In this document: piece after piece, positions 52,081-60,691 of the stretch
How the letters are laid out: each line of letters starts with the position of its first letter
How positions within the stretch are numbered: position 1 is the first letter of the stretch
Source: Pyxidicoccus caerfyrddinensis
GTDB lineage: Bacteria; Myxococcota; Myxococcia; Myxococcales; Myxococcaceae
NCBI RefSeq assembly: GCF_010894405.1
Contig: NZ_JAAIYA010000004.1
Location: 434,001 to 498,000 of the forward strand
Length of the DNA: 64,000 nucleotides
Direction of reading: 5' to 3'
Position numbers and translations under genes: made by a program
The notes under the pieces: generated by a model
The model's database searches: none
Told to the model about the DNA's origin: nothing
Seen by the model: only the letters and a program-made list of their open reading frames with translations

Positions 52081-52793
52081 CCCGCGAACTCCTGCGCGAC
52101 CGCGCGCGCGTCCAGCCTGCCCGTGTACAGCGCCATGCCGATGACCGCCCCGTACGCCCCCGCCTCCGCCAGCGCCCTCAAGTCCTCCAGCGTCGTCACT
52201 CCGCCCGAGGCGTAGAGCCGGTGGCGGCTGGTGCGCGCCACCTCCTGCATCAGCGGCAGGTCCACGCCCGACAGCTGCCCTTCCTTGTGCACCGCCGTCA
52301 CCAGCAGCCCGGCCAGCGGCAGCGGCTCCAGCGCGGCGAGCACGTCGCGGATGTCCCGCGCGCTGCCCGCCGTCCAGCCGCGCGTCACCACCTCGCGGCC
52401 CTTCACGTCCGCGGCCACCACCACCCGGCCCGGGTAGCGGCCGGCCACTTCCGACAACCACGCGGTATCTTCAATCGCCCGAGTGCCCACCACGACGGCC
52501 GACGCGCCTCCTTCGAGCACGGCCTCCGCCCGGTCCGAGTCGCGCACGCCACCGCCCACCGTGAAGGTGAGGCCGCGCTCGTACGACGTCAGCCGGAAGA
52601 TGGCGTCCGCGTTGGAGCCCTTGCCCAGCGCCGCGTCCAGGTCCACCACGTGGAAGGTGCGGAAGCCGTGGTCGCGCCACTGCCTCAGTGCGTCCAACGG
52701 GTCGTTCACGCGCACCTTCTCCGCGTCGTACGAGCCGCCCACCAACTGCACGCACGCGCCCTCGCGCAGGTCGATGGCTGGAATGGCAATCAC
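52077..52793 (-). CDS. hisA: ProFAR isomerase
   Basis: This 238-residue (beta/alpha)8 barrel performs the Amadori rearrangement of ProFAR to PRFAR. It starts at GTG 52793 behind AGGAGG and begins IAIPAIDLREGACVQLVGG, with the catalytic Asp. The phosphate loops are LTFTVGGGVRDSDRA and LYASGGVTTLEDL; the second Asp region is VVVAADVKGREVVTRGWT. Overlaps of 4 bases with hisH and hisB indicate coupled translation. Confidence 0.97.
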   Translation of the reverse strand: MIAIPAIDLREGACVQLVGGSYDAEKVRVNDPLDALRQWRDHGFRTFHVVDLDAALGKGSNADAIFRLTSYERGLTFTVGGGVRDSDRAEAVLEGGASAVVVGTRAIEDTAWLSEVAGRYPGRVVVAADVKGREVVTRGWTAGSARDIRDVLAALEPLPLAGLLVTAVHKEGQLSGVDLPLMQEVARTSRHRLYASGGVTTLEDLRALAEAGAYGAVIGMALYTGRLDARAVAQEFAG

Positions 52794-53383
52794 GGCGCCA
52801 CCTCCTTCAGGAAGGCCTGCACGAAACGCACGCCGGACATGGAGGACTTCTCCGGGTGGAACTGCACGCCCACCACCTTCCCCCTGCGCACCGCCGCGGG
52901 GAAGCGGTCCTCCTCGTGCGTCGTCCACCCGGTGACGACGGACGGGTCCGTCGCGCGGCAGACGAAGCTGTGCGCGTAGTACACGGTGTCCAGCTTCGCG
53001 CCGGCCAGCGTGCGGTCCTCCTCCACCGTGTTCCAGCCAATCTCCGGCACGCGCCGCGAGGCCAGCCGCGTCACCTTCCCGGTGAAGTAGCCCAGGCCGG
53101 CACCCGCGCCCTCCTCGCTGCTGTCGAAGAGCAACTGCATGCCCAGGCAGATGCCCAGGCACGGCAGGCCGCGCTCCAGCGCGTCGCGCATGGCCTGACG
53201 TCCCGGCTCCAGCCGCGCCGCCGATGCGCCGAAGGCTCCCACGCCCGGCAGCACCAGCACGTCCGTGTCCAGCGCGCGCACCGGGTCCTCCTGCACGCGC
53301 ACCTCCGTGCCCTCCACCGTGGCCAGTGCCTTGGCCAGCGAGTGCAGGTTGCCCGCTCCGTAGTCGAACAGGGTGACTCTCAT
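52790..53383 (-). CDS. hisH: Imidazole glycerol phosphate synthase glutaminase subunit
   Basis: This 197-residue class I glutamine amidotransferase feeds ammonia to HisF. The nucleophile elbow GLPCLGICLGMQLLFDSS carries the Cys near residue 82, VVGVQFHPEKSS the His-Glu pair, and DYGAGNLHSLAKAL is the family N-terminus. hisF lies three genes further on in the same operon. Confidence 0.97.
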   Translation of the reverse strand: MRVTLFDYGAGNLHSLAKALATVEGTEVRVQEDPVRALDTDVLVLPGVGAFGASAARLEPGRQAMRDALERGLPCLGICLGMQLLFDSSEEGAGAGLGYFTGKVTRLASRRVPEIGWNTVEEDRTLAGAKLDTVYYAHSFVCRATDPSVVTGWTTHEEDRFPAAVRRGKVVGVQFHPEKSSMSGVRFVQAFLKEVAP

Positions 53384-54420
53384 CGCAGTGACTCCCGCAG
53401 CGCCGTCAGCGCCGTCTCCAAGAGGGGCCACGGTCCACTGCCAATCCGGAGCGCGTCCCCCACCCCGGTCAGCCCCTGGAAGGCCCGCACATTCACGTCC
53501 CGCTCCCGCATCCGCTCCGCCACCCTGGCCGCGCCCGGCAGCGGAACCATCAGGAAGTTGGCCTCCGACGGCAGCGGTCGCAGGCCCAACTGCACCAGCT
53601 CGCCGCGCAGCCGCTCGCGGTTGGCCACCGCCTCTTGTGCCCGCGCCGTCACCCACTCGCGGTCCTCGGTGAGCACGGCGGTGGCCATGGCCTCCGACAG
53701 CGCGGTGAGCATGTACGGGCCCCGGGCCTTCTCCACCTCGGCCACCAGCGCAGGAGCGCCCACGGCCCAACCCACTCGCATGCCCGCCAGGCCGTACGCC
53801 TTGGAGAAGGTGCGCGTCACCAGCACGTTGGGCCGCGTGCGCGCCAGGTCCAGGAAGCCCGGCCCCGACGCGAACTCCACGTAGGCCTCGTCGATGATGA
53901 CGAGGCCGGGCGCCCGCTCCACCACCTTCTCCACCGCCGCGCGCGACAGCGCCGTGCCGGTGGGGTTGTTGGGCGAGCACAGGTAGATGACCTTCGCGCC
54001 CGTCGCCACGAGCGCGTCCGCGTCCACGTCGAAGTCCGCGCGCAGCGGCACCGGCGCGGCCCTCACCCCGTTCATCTTCGAGTACAGCGGCACCATGACG
54101 AAGGTGGGGTCCTGGAAGGCGAGCACGTCGCCCGGCTCCAGGAACGCGCGGATGGCGCTGTCGATGATGCCGTCCGAGCCGCAGCCCGTCGTCACCGCTT
54201 CCGGCGTCACCCCCGCATACGACGCCACCGCGCGGCGCAGGTCCGGCGAGTAGCCCGCGGGGTAGCCCGACACGGCACGGAGCGACGCCTCGCGCAGCAC
54301 GCGCTCCGCCGAGGGCGGCGTGCCGAAGAGGTTGGTGTTGTCACTCAGGTCCACGCGGCACGGCTTCTTCGCCGGTGCGTAGAGGGGAATGTCCCGGTAC
54401 GAGGCTCGCGTGGGAATCAC
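53380..54420 (-). CDS. hisC: Histidinol-phosphate aminotransferase
   Basis: This 346-residue fold-type I PLP enzyme turns imidazole acetol phosphate into histidinol phosphate. The PLP Lys is in TRTFSKAYGLAGMRVGW near residue 215. Other marks are LCSPNNPTGTALS, the Asp-Tyr pair VIIDEAYVEFA, and GCGSDGIIDSAIRAFLEPGD. GTG 54420 with GGAGG five bases upstream is the start. Four-base overlaps join it to hisD and hisH. Confidence 0.95.
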   Translation of the reverse strand: MIPTRASYRDIPLYAPAKKPCRVDLSDNTNLFGTPPSAERVLREASLRAVSGYPAGYSPDLRRAVASYAGVTPEAVTTGCGSDGIIDSAIRAFLEPGDVLAFQDPTFVMVPLYSKMNGVRAAPVPLRADFDVDADALVATGAKVIYLCSPNNPTGTALSRAAVEKVVERAPGLVIIDEAYVEFASGPGFLDLARTRPNVLVTRTFSKAYGLAGMRVGWAVGAPALVAEVEKARGPYMLTALSEAMATAVLTEDREWVTARAQEAVANRERLRGELVQLGLRPLPSEANFLMVPLPGAARVAERMRERDVNVRAFQGLTGVGDALRIGSGPWPLLETALTALRESLR

Positions 54421-55727
54421 GGACGCCTCCAGGCCCGCGCCGCGTCGGCATGGGCGAAGAGGCCCTCGCTGTCCGCGAGCACGCCCACGTCCTCGGCCAG
54501 GGCCGCCGCCGCCGGGGCCTCCACGCGCTGCCACGTGGTCCACCGGTAGAAGTCCAGCAGGTTCAGCCCCGAGTACGCCCGCGCCAGCCCCGCCGTGGGC
54601 AGCACGTGGTTGGAGCCCGTCATGTAGTCGCCGTAGGCCACCGAGGAGCGCTCACCCAGGAACACGGTGCCCGCGTTACGCACGCGCGACAGGTCCTCCT
54701 GCGGCGACGCGGTGGCGAGCAGCAGGTGCTCCGGCGCGAAGTCCGCCGCGAAAGGCCAGGCCTCCTCCAGCGACGCCACGCTCAGCACCGCGCCCCGCGA
54801 GCCCAGCGCCGAGGTGACGATTTCCCAGCGCCTCGCCCCCTGCGCCAGCCGCTCCACCGCCCGGGCGATGGCATCCGCGTGGACCTCGCCCACCGCCAGC
54901 GTCACGCACGCGGCCTCCGGGTCGTGCTCGGCCTGGGCCAGCATCTCCCGCGCCACCGCGTCCGGGCTCGACGTGCCGTCCGCAATCACCAGGATTTCGC
55001 TGGGACCGGCCGGCGCTTCAATCGCCACCGCGCCCACCACCTGGAGCTTCGCCTCGGCCACGTAGGCGTTGCCCGGCCCGACGATGCGGTCCACGCGGGG
55101 CACGCTCTCCGTCCCGTATGCCAGGGCCGCCACCGCGCCCGCGCCGCCCAGCGCGAAGACGCGGTCCGCGCCCGCCAGCGCCGCCGCGGCCAGCACGCTG
55201 ACGTGGGGCAGCCCGTCCGGCCCCGGCGGCGAGCAGACGATGACCTCGCCCACGCCCGCCACCTTCGCCGGCACCACGCCCATCAGCACGCTGCTGGGGT
55301 ACACCGCGCGGCCCCCCGGCGCGTAGACGCCCACGCGTCCCAGCGGGTCCGGCCTCCGCCCCACCCACACACCGGGCTCCGTCTCGATTTCGACGGCGCG
55401 CGGCTTCTGCGCCTCGTGCGCCCGGGCAATGTTGCGCGCCGCGCGGGCCAGCGCCTCGCGCACGGAGGAGTCCAGCGAGGCCAGTGCCTTCTCGCAGCGC
55501 TCGCGCGGCACCTCCAGCGCCTTCAACTCCACGCGGTCGAACTGGCGCGCCAATTCGAAGAGGGCCCGGTCTCCGTCGTCGCGCACGCGGGCGATGAGCT
55601 CACTCACGCGCGAGGCCACGCGCGCGTCGGAGCCGCCTGCCCTGTTCAGCAGCCGGCGGCGGTCCTCCGCGGACAGGGCGGACAGGGGACCGCGATACCT
55701 GAGGATGGAAGAAGTGAGGGTATCCAT
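54417..55727 (-). CDS. hisD: Histidinol dehydrogenase
   Basis: This 436-residue zinc enzyme catalyses the two last oxidations to histidine. Motifs include VGVYAPGGRAVYPSSVLMGV, VDRIVGPGNAYVAEAK, GPSEILVIADG, LAQAEHDPEAACVTL and FAPEHLLLAT, whose Glu-His pair acts in catalysis. ATG 55727 overlaps the hisG stop by 1 base (TGATG), and the stop overlaps the hisC GTG by 4. Confidence 0.97.
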   Translation of the reverse strand: MDTLTSSILRYRGPLSALSAEDRRRLLNRAGGSDARVASRVSELIARVRDDGDRALFELARQFDRVELKALEVPRERCEKALASLDSSVREALARAARNIARAHEAQKPRAVEIETEPGVWVGRRPDPLGRVGVYAPGGRAVYPSSVLMGVVPAKVAGVGEVIVCSPPGPDGLPHVSVLAAAALAGADRVFALGGAGAVAALAYGTESVPRVDRIVGPGNAYVAEAKLQVVGAVAIEAPAGPSEILVIADGTSSPDAVAREMLAQAEHDPEAACVTLAVGEVHADAIARAVERLAQGARRWEIVTSALGSRGAVLSVASLEEAWPFAADFAPEHLLLATASPQEDLSRVRNAGTVFLGERSSVAYGDYMTGSNHVLPTAGLARAYSGLNLLDFYRWTTWQRVEAPAAAALAEDVGVLADSEGLFAHADAARAWRRP

Positions 55728-56587
55728 CACGCCATCAACCTCTCGATGCGGGTGACGAGGATGCCCTCGCAGCCCAGGGCCTTGAGCGCATTGACGGTGC
55801 GGTAGATGGTCTTCGAAGGCACCACCGCGTGCACCGCCACGAAGTTGCCGCCGTTCAACACGTCCACCACCGTGGGGCCGTTGAGGCCTGGCAGCACCTC
55901 GCGCACCTGCTGGAGCGCCGTCTTCGGCACGTTCGCCATGAGGTAGCGCTTGCCCCGCGCCGCGAGCACCGAGCCCAGCGCCAGCTTCAATTCCTCCAGC
56001 TTGCGCTGCGCCTCCGGGACGTTGGACTTGCAGGCCACCAGTCGCGCGCTGGACTCCAGCACCGTGGCCACCTCGCGCAGCCCGTTCATCTTCAGCGTGG
56101 AGCCGGTGGACGTCAGGTCCACCACGATGTCCGCGATGCCCAGGTGGGGGGCAATCTCCGCCGCGCCCGACACCGGAACCACCGTCACCTTCTGCCCGCG
56201 CTTCTCGAAGTAGGCCTGCGTCAGCTTGGGGAAGCAGGACGCCACCCGGCTCCCGTTCTTCACCTCGTCCGCGTTGGTGAGCCCGCTCTCCTCGCGGGCG
56301 GCCACCACCAGGCGGCACTTCCCGAACTCCAGGTCCATCAAGAGCTCGAGCTCACGCCCGGCCTCGTTCACCAGGTCCCAGCCGGTGACACCCGCGTGCG
56401 CCGCGCCGTCGGCGACGAACTCCGGGATGTCCTGGGCGCGAACGAAGATGGCTTCGAACTCTCCGCCCAGTGACGCGGTGAGGGCGCGCTCACCGCGGGC
56501 CTTCACTTCCAGGCCCGCGTCGTTGAACAGCTCACGCACCTCTTCGGAGAGACGACCTTTGTTGGGAAGGGCAATCTTCAGCAGCAT
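55727..56587 (-). CDS. hisG: ATP phosphoribosyltransferase, long form
   Basis: This 286-residue enzyme is the first step of histidine synthesis. It begins LLKIALPNKGRLSEEVRELF and contains GAAHAGVTGWDLVNEAG, the PRPP loop IVVDLTSTGSTLKMNGL, and a C-terminal domain (residues about 210-286, VVDVLNGGNFVAVHAVVPSK) that makes it the long, histidine-inhibited form without HisZ. It is the first structural gene, 49 bases past the T-run of the leader terminator. Confidence 0.96.
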   Translation of the reverse strand: MLLKIALPNKGRLSEEVRELFNDAGLEVKARGERALTASLGGEFEAIFVRAQDIPEFVADGAAHAGVTGWDLVNEAGRELELLMDLEFGKCRLVVAAREESGLTNADEVKNGSRVASCFPKLTQAYFEKRGQKVTVVPVSGAAEIAPHLGIADIVVDLTSTGSTLKMNGLREVATVLESSARLVACKSNVPEAQRKLEELKLALGSVLAARGKRYLMANVPKTALQQVREVLPGLNGPTVVDVLNGGNFVAVHAVVPSKTIYRTVNALKALGCEGILVTRIERLMA

Positions 56588-56635
56588 GGGTGGGCCTTCG
56601 GGGACTGCGGGGGGAAGAAAGGGTGCGCGGAAACG

Positions 56636-56742
56636 AAAAAAGGCCCGTCCTGGGGGGGACGGGCCTTCGTCGCTGCGGCTTGTGCCGGGTGGGTGGCGCT
56701 TAGCGGTTCACCCAGGCATGCGCATGGCGATCGAACCCGTCC
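56636..56742 (-). terminator. his attenuator: terminator hairpin with T-run and competing antiterminator
   Basis: On the minus strand AAGGCCCGTCC (56667-56657) pairs with GGACGGGCCTT (56650-56640) in an 11-bp stem with a 6-base loop, followed by TTTTTT (56641-56636): an intrinsic terminator 49 bases before hisG. Inside the leader peptide gene, GGACGGGTTCG (56742-56732) is complementary to CGAAGGCCCGTCC (56669-56657) apart from a 2-base bulge. It can therefore trap the 5' arm of the terminator. A ribosome waiting at the first His codons would leave this segment free and permit read-through. Confidence 0.8.
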
Positions 56743-56789
56743 GGGCCGAGCCGATGATGCGCATGGTGGTGATGGAACGCGGAAAGCAC
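56700..56789 (-). CDS. hisL: His operon leader peptide, 8 His codons in 29
   Basis: GTG 56789 opens a 29-codon frame ending at TAA 56702-56700. It begins MLSAFHHHHAHHR, then about ten ordinary residues (LGPDGFDR), then HAHAW and the end VNR. Six His codons fall within seven codons (56774-56754), and two more at 56726-56718. It lies 33 bases before the terminator hairpin upstream of hisG. This is the textbook form of a his leader. The ribosome site is weak (ATAGGG), and an in-frame TTG at 56825 is an alternative start. Confidence 0.85.
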   Translation of the reverse strand: MLSAFHHHHAHHRLGPDGFDRHAHAWVNR

Positions 56790-56796
56790 GGCCCTA

Positions 56797-56825
56797 TCAG
56801 TAACGACAATGGCCCCCGCCGTCAA
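56797..56825 (-). promoter_or_regulatory. Possible his operon promoter
   Basis: On the minus strand TTGACG (56825-56820) matches five of six -35 bases, and TACTGA lies 17 bases further on as a weak -10. Transcription would start close to the GTG of the leader peptide, making its mRNA nearly leaderless. The -10 match is poor, so the position is uncertain. Confidence 0.3.
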
Positions 56826-56893
56826 CCTGCCCTCGCGGGAGGCCCCCGTCGTCACGCTTGCAAACCCGGGGGTGGACGAGCAGGAAGCACGCC

Positions 56894-58057
56894 ATGCGAG
56901 TCTCGAACGTCATCATCGTGGGGGGCGGCATCATGGGCTGCGGCATCGCCCTGCGCCTCCGGCAGGCGGGCGTGCGCGTCACCGTGTTGGAGCGGTCCAT
57001 TCCCGGCGCGGAGGCCTCGAGCGCCGCCGCGGGAATCCTCGCTCCGCAGATGGAGTCCGACGGGCCCGGCCCCTTCCTGGAGCTGTGTCTGCGCAGCCGG
57101 GGCCTCTACCCCGCCTTCGCCTCCGAGCTGCGCGAGCTGACCGGCGTGGACGTGGCCTACCGGCCGTGCGGCGTCCTCAAGGTGGCCTTCAACGAAGCGG
57201 AGGTGCATCACCTGGACGCCACGGTGGCGTGGCAGCGCGGCATGGGCCTGCGCGCGGAGCTGTTGGACGGCACGGCCGCTCGCGCCCTGGAGCCTCGCCT
57301 GTCCCCGAAGGCGCTGGCCGCCGCGCACTTCCCCGACGACCACCAGGTGGACAACCGGCTGCTGGTGCGCGCCCTCTCCATGGCCGCCGCCCGCGTGGGC
57401 GCCGAGTTCCGCAGCGGCTACGTGCGCGGCGTGATGCACGAGCAGGGCCGCGCGGTGGGCGTGGACCTGGACGGCGAGGTGCTGCGCGCGGACGCCGTCG
57501 TGCTCGCGGCGGGCTCGTGGTCCGCGCTGGTGCAGGGCGCTGGCGTGGAGCCGAAGGCGGTGCGGCCCGCGCGCGGGCAGATGGTGCAATTGCAGACGCG
57601 GTTGCCGGTGCTGGACCGCATCCTCACGTCGGAGAAGGGCTACCTCGTGCCGCGCGCGGATGGGCGCGTCATCGCCGGCAGCACCATGGAGCTGGTCGGC
57701 TTCGACAAGCAGGTGACGGCGGCGGGGCTGGCGCGCATCCTCGACATGGCGCTGGAGCTGTGCCCCGAGCTGGCCTCCGCGCCCGTGACGGACTCGTGGG
57801 CCGGCTTCCGCCCGTGGACGGAGGACCGCAATCCCTTCCTCGGCGAGGGCCCCGTGCCCGGCCTGTTCCTCGCCACCGGCCACTTCCGCAACGGCATCCT
57901 CCTGGCGCCGATCACCGCGAAGCTCATCACCCAGGCGGTGCTCGGGGAGAAGTCCACCATGGACCTGACACCCTTCCGGTACGACCGCCCCCCCGTTCCG
58001 GGCGCGCGCGCAACCCGGGACGTCGGGGTGGCGCCACCCCCTTTCCCGGGGCGGTGA
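56894..58057 (+). CDS. thiO: FAD-dependent glycine oxidase-like protein
   Basis: This 387-residue amino acid oxidase-type flavoprotein has IIVGGGIMGCGIALRLRQAG for FAD, PGAEASSAAAGILAPQME, which is typical of ThiO, and the substrate end GFRPWTEDRNPFLGEGPVPG then TGHFRNGILLAP. ThiO oxidises glycine to the iminoacetate used for the thiazole of thiamine in aerobic bacteria. The start at ATG 56894 is preferred over 56858 (AGGAAG upstream). It is divergent from the his leader; thiC lies 4 kb downstream. Confidence 0.88.
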   Translation: MRVSNVIIVGGGIMGCGIALRLRQAGVRVTVLERSIPGAEASSAAAGILAPQMESDGPGPFLELCLRSRGLYPAFASELRELTGVDVAYRPCGVLKVAFNEAEVHHLDATVAWQRGMGLRAELLDGTAARALEPRLSPKALAAAHFPDDHQVDNRLLVRALSMAAARVGAEFRSGYVRGVMHEQGRAVGVDLDGEVLRADAVVLAAGSWSALVQGAGVEPKAVRPARGQMVQLQTRLPVLDRILTSEKGYLVPRADGRVIAGSTMELVGFDKQVTAAGLARILDMALELCPELASAPVTDSWAGFRPWTEDRNPFLGEGPVPGLFLATGHFRNGILLAPITAKLITQAVLGEKSTMDLTPFRYDRPPVPGARATRDVGVAPPPFPGR

Positions 58058-58265
58058 GCCCTCCCGGAGCCCAGCCAGGCAGACAACCGCCACGAGGGGT
58101 TTTCAGAGGGAAAACAGGCCTGGATTCGCGCCTGGCCGCCCCAACCTCCACCGACCGGGGCCCTCCCTCCCTGTCCACTGGAGGATCAACCGCCAACCCG
58201 GGAAGGGTGGTAATTTCGCGCACTCGTTCGCCATTGAAACCCGGAAACCTCTAGAATCGACCGCC

Positions 58266-59504
58266 GTGGAAGCCATCCCTCCTGCCCCACCCAGAATCCT
58301 CATCGTCGATGATGACGACTCCGTCCGAGACGTCATCTCCGTCCTCCTTCGGGAGGAGGGCTACAACTGCGTCGTCGCGAGTGGTGCCGAGATGGCGCTG
58401 GATGTCGCGGGCGAGGAGGACACTCCGCTCGTCATCAGCGACATGAAGATGCCGGGCAAGGACGGCCTGTGGCTCCTGGAGAACCTGCGCGAGCGGCTCC
58501 CGGACACGTCCGTCATCATGCTCACCGGCTACGGCGACACCGAGTCCGCCGTGGACTGCCTGCGCCGTGGCGCGGTGGACTACCTCCTCAAGCCACCCAA
58601 GCTCACGGACCTCATCCGTGCGATTGAGCGCGCGCTCGCCAAGCGCCGCATCGAGATGGCTCGCAAGCGCTACCAGAAGAAGCTGGAGCGCAAGGTGCGC
58701 GACAGGACGGCGGAGCTGCGCCTGGCCCTGCGCGACATCGCGAACACCTATCAGAACACGCTGCTGGCGCTGGTGGCGGCCCTCGACGCGCGCGAGCACG
58801 AGACGAGCGACCACTCGCAGCGAGTGGTCAGCTACACGTCCGCCATCGCCCAGCGCATGGGCATCCAGAGCAAGGAGCTGGAGGAGATTGGCCGCGGCGC
58901 GCTCCTGCACGACATCGGCAAGATTGGCGTGCCGGACGCGGTGCTCCTCAAGCCGGGCAAGCTGACCCCGGACGAGTGGATGGAGATGCGGAAGCATCCG
59001 GAGATTGGCTTCCAGATGATCCAGGCCATCCCCTTCCTGGACACGCCCGCCTCCATCGTCCTCTCGCACCAGGAGCGCTGGGACGGCGCCGGCTACCCGC
59101 GCAACCTGCAGCGGCACGAAATCCACATCGGCGCGCGCATCTTCGCCGTGGCGGACACGCTGGACGCGATGACGAGCGACCGGCCGTACCGCAAGGGCAC
59201 GTCCTTCGCCAACGCCATCCAGGAAATCCGCCGCTGCGCCAACACGCAGTTCGACCCGGAAGTGGTGCGCGCGTTCCTCGACATCGGCGAGGAGGGCCTC
59301 ATCCGCATCAAGGAGGAGATGGCGCTGAAGAAGCTCAACCTCCCCGTGGCGGAGGCGGAGGCCACCGAGGCCGAGGCCGAGCTGGCGCGCCTCACCGACC
59401 TGGACGACGACAACGACGTCCCCACCCGGTCCTCCTCTGCGTCGGAGAGCACCGAGGGCAAGGACCCCGTCGTCAAGCGCTCGGCGACCGGCACCGAGGG
59501 TTGA
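58266..59504 (+). CDS. Response regulator with HD-GYP domain
   Basis: This is a 412-residue protein. Residues 8-125 are a receiver with ILIVDDDDSVRDVI, the acceptor Asp in VISDMKMPGKDG, and LLKPPK. A coiled linker leads to an HD-GYP domain (residues 160-340): LLHDIGKIGVPDAVLLKPG, RKHPEIGFQMI and LSHQERWDGAGYPRNL. HD-GYP proteins hydrolyse cyclic di-GMP. The metal residues and the GYP are kept, though one of the usual paired His residues is Gln (SHQERW). An acidic tail follows. A TAGAAT at 58252 lies just before GTG 58266, so the mRNA may be nearly leaderless. Confidence 0.9.
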   Translation: MEAIPPAPPRILIVDDDDSVRDVISVLLREEGYNCVVASGAEMALDVAGEEDTPLVISDMKMPGKDGLWLLENLRERLPDTSVIMLTGYGDTESAVDCLRRGAVDYLLKPPKLTDLIRAIERALAKRRIEMARKRYQKKLERKVRDRTAELRLALRDIANTYQNTLLALVAALDAREHETSDHSQRVVSYTSAIAQRMGIQSKELEEIGRGALLHDIGKIGVPDAVLLKPGKLTPDEWMEMRKHPEIGFQMIQAIPFLDTPASIVLSHQERWDGAGYPRNLQRHEIHIGARIFAVADTLDAMTSDRPYRKGTSFANAIQEIRRCANTQFDPEVVRAFLDIGEEGLIRIKEEMALKKLNLPVAEAEATEAEAELARLTDLDDDNDVPTRSSSASESTEGKDPVVKRSATGTEG

Positions 59505-59571
59505 CTCGCGGAAGTCCTCGCGGGCCGGAGATGACCGGCCCGGGGGTGGCTGTTATGAGGACAGGCGCTCC

Positions 59572-60591
59572 GTGACGACCACTGACCCACAGCCCCGCCT
59601 GGACCCGCTCGCCCCGCCCCTGCTGGACGCGCAGGGGCGCCGCATGACGTACCTGCGGCTGAGCGTCACGGACCGGTGCAACTTCCGCTGCACCTACTGC
59701 TCGCCCGCGTCGTGGGGCGGCAAGAAGGACCTGCTCACCGCGCAGGAGTTCGAGCGCATCGCCTCCGTCTTCGCGAGCATGGGCATCCGCCGCGTGCGCC
59801 TCACCGGCGGCGAGCCGCTCATCCGCCCGGACATCGTGGAGGTGTCCGGACGCATCGCCGCGCTGCCCGGCATCCAGCACGTGGCCATCACCACCAACGC
59901 CAGCCACCTGGCGGACCTGGCTGTGCCGCTGCGCGAGGCCGGCGTCACCCAGCTCAACATCAGCCTGGACACGCTCTCGCCGGAGACGTTCCGCCGCATC
60001 TCCAAGCAGGGCGACTTCGACGCGATCCTGCGCGGCATCGACGCGGCGGCGGCGGCGGGCTACGCGTCACTGAAGCTCAACGTCGTGGTGATGCGCGGCG
60101 TGAATGACGGCGAGGCCGGCGCCCTGGTGGCGTACGCGCACGCGCGGGGCCTCACCCCGCGCTTCATCGAGCTGATGCCCTTCGGCCAGGGCCAGCCGGT
60201 GCCCACCGCGGAGCTCGTCGCTCGGCTCCAGGCCGAGGGCCTGTCGCTGGAGCCCGAGCCCGAGGAGCAGGGCGACGCCGCGGCCTCCCTCACCTCCGGC
60301 CCCGCGCGCTACTGGCGCACCCCGGCGGGCCGCGTGGGCTTCATCTCCCCGCTCACCCAGAACTTCTGCGGCGGGTGCAACCGCGTGCGCGTGGCGTCCA
60401 ACGGTGACTTGCGCAGCTGCCTGGGCGGACGCGCGCAGGCCCCGCTGCACCAGCTCATCCGCGGCGGCGCCACCGACGCGGACCTGGCCGTGGCCATCCG
60501 CCGAGCCCTCGGCGACAAGCCGGACGGGCACCGCTTCACCGAGCCCGGCAACGGCGCCACGCTGATGCCCATGATGGGCATCGGCGGCTGA
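59572..60591 (+). CDS. moaA: GTP 3',8-cyclase MoaA
   Basis: This 339-residue radical SAM enzyme begins molybdenum cofactor synthesis from GTP. The first cluster motif is VTDRCNFRCTYC (C-x3-C-x2-C) near residue 35, and the second cluster cysteines are NFCGGCNRVRVASNGDLRSC. MRLTGGEPL-type sequence appears as RVRLTGGEPLIRPDI. It ends in Gly-Gly (MMGIGG), which is needed for the second step. The start is GTG 59572 after GAGGAC. No moaC gene is adjacent. Confidence 0.96.
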   Translation: MTTTDPQPRLDPLAPPLLDAQGRRMTYLRLSVTDRCNFRCTYCSPASWGGKKDLLTAQEFERIASVFASMGIRRVRLTGGEPLIRPDIVEVSGRIAALPGIQHVAITTNASHLADLAVPLREAGVTQLNISLDTLSPETFRRISKQGDFDAILRGIDAAAAAGYASLKLNVVVMRGVNDGEAGALVAYAHARGLTPRFIELMPFGQGQPVPTAELVARLQAEGLSLEPEPEEQGDAAASLTSGPARYWRTPAGRVGFISPLTQNFCGGCNRVRVASNGDLRSCLGGRAQAPLHQLIRGGATDADLAVAIRRALGDKPDGHRFTEPGNGATLMPMMGIGG

Positions 60592-60613
60592 GCGGCGGCA
60601 CTCCGGAAACACG

Positions 60614-60650
60614 ACGGGCGGGCCCGCGCGCTTGCGCATGGCCCGCCCGT
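60614..60650. terminator. Hairpin between convergent genes, likely bidirectional terminator
   Basis: ACGGGCGGGCC (60614-60624) pairs perfectly with GGCCCGCCCGT (60640-60650), an 11-bp stem, and the loop contains a further GCGC/GCGC. It sits 22 bases after the moaA stop and 41 before the end of the DUF4870 gene on the other strand. T-runs are lacking. Confidence 0.55.
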
Positions 60651-60691
60651 GCACTCCAGGCCCCCGTGACGAGGGCCTGAGGCGGTGCGGC

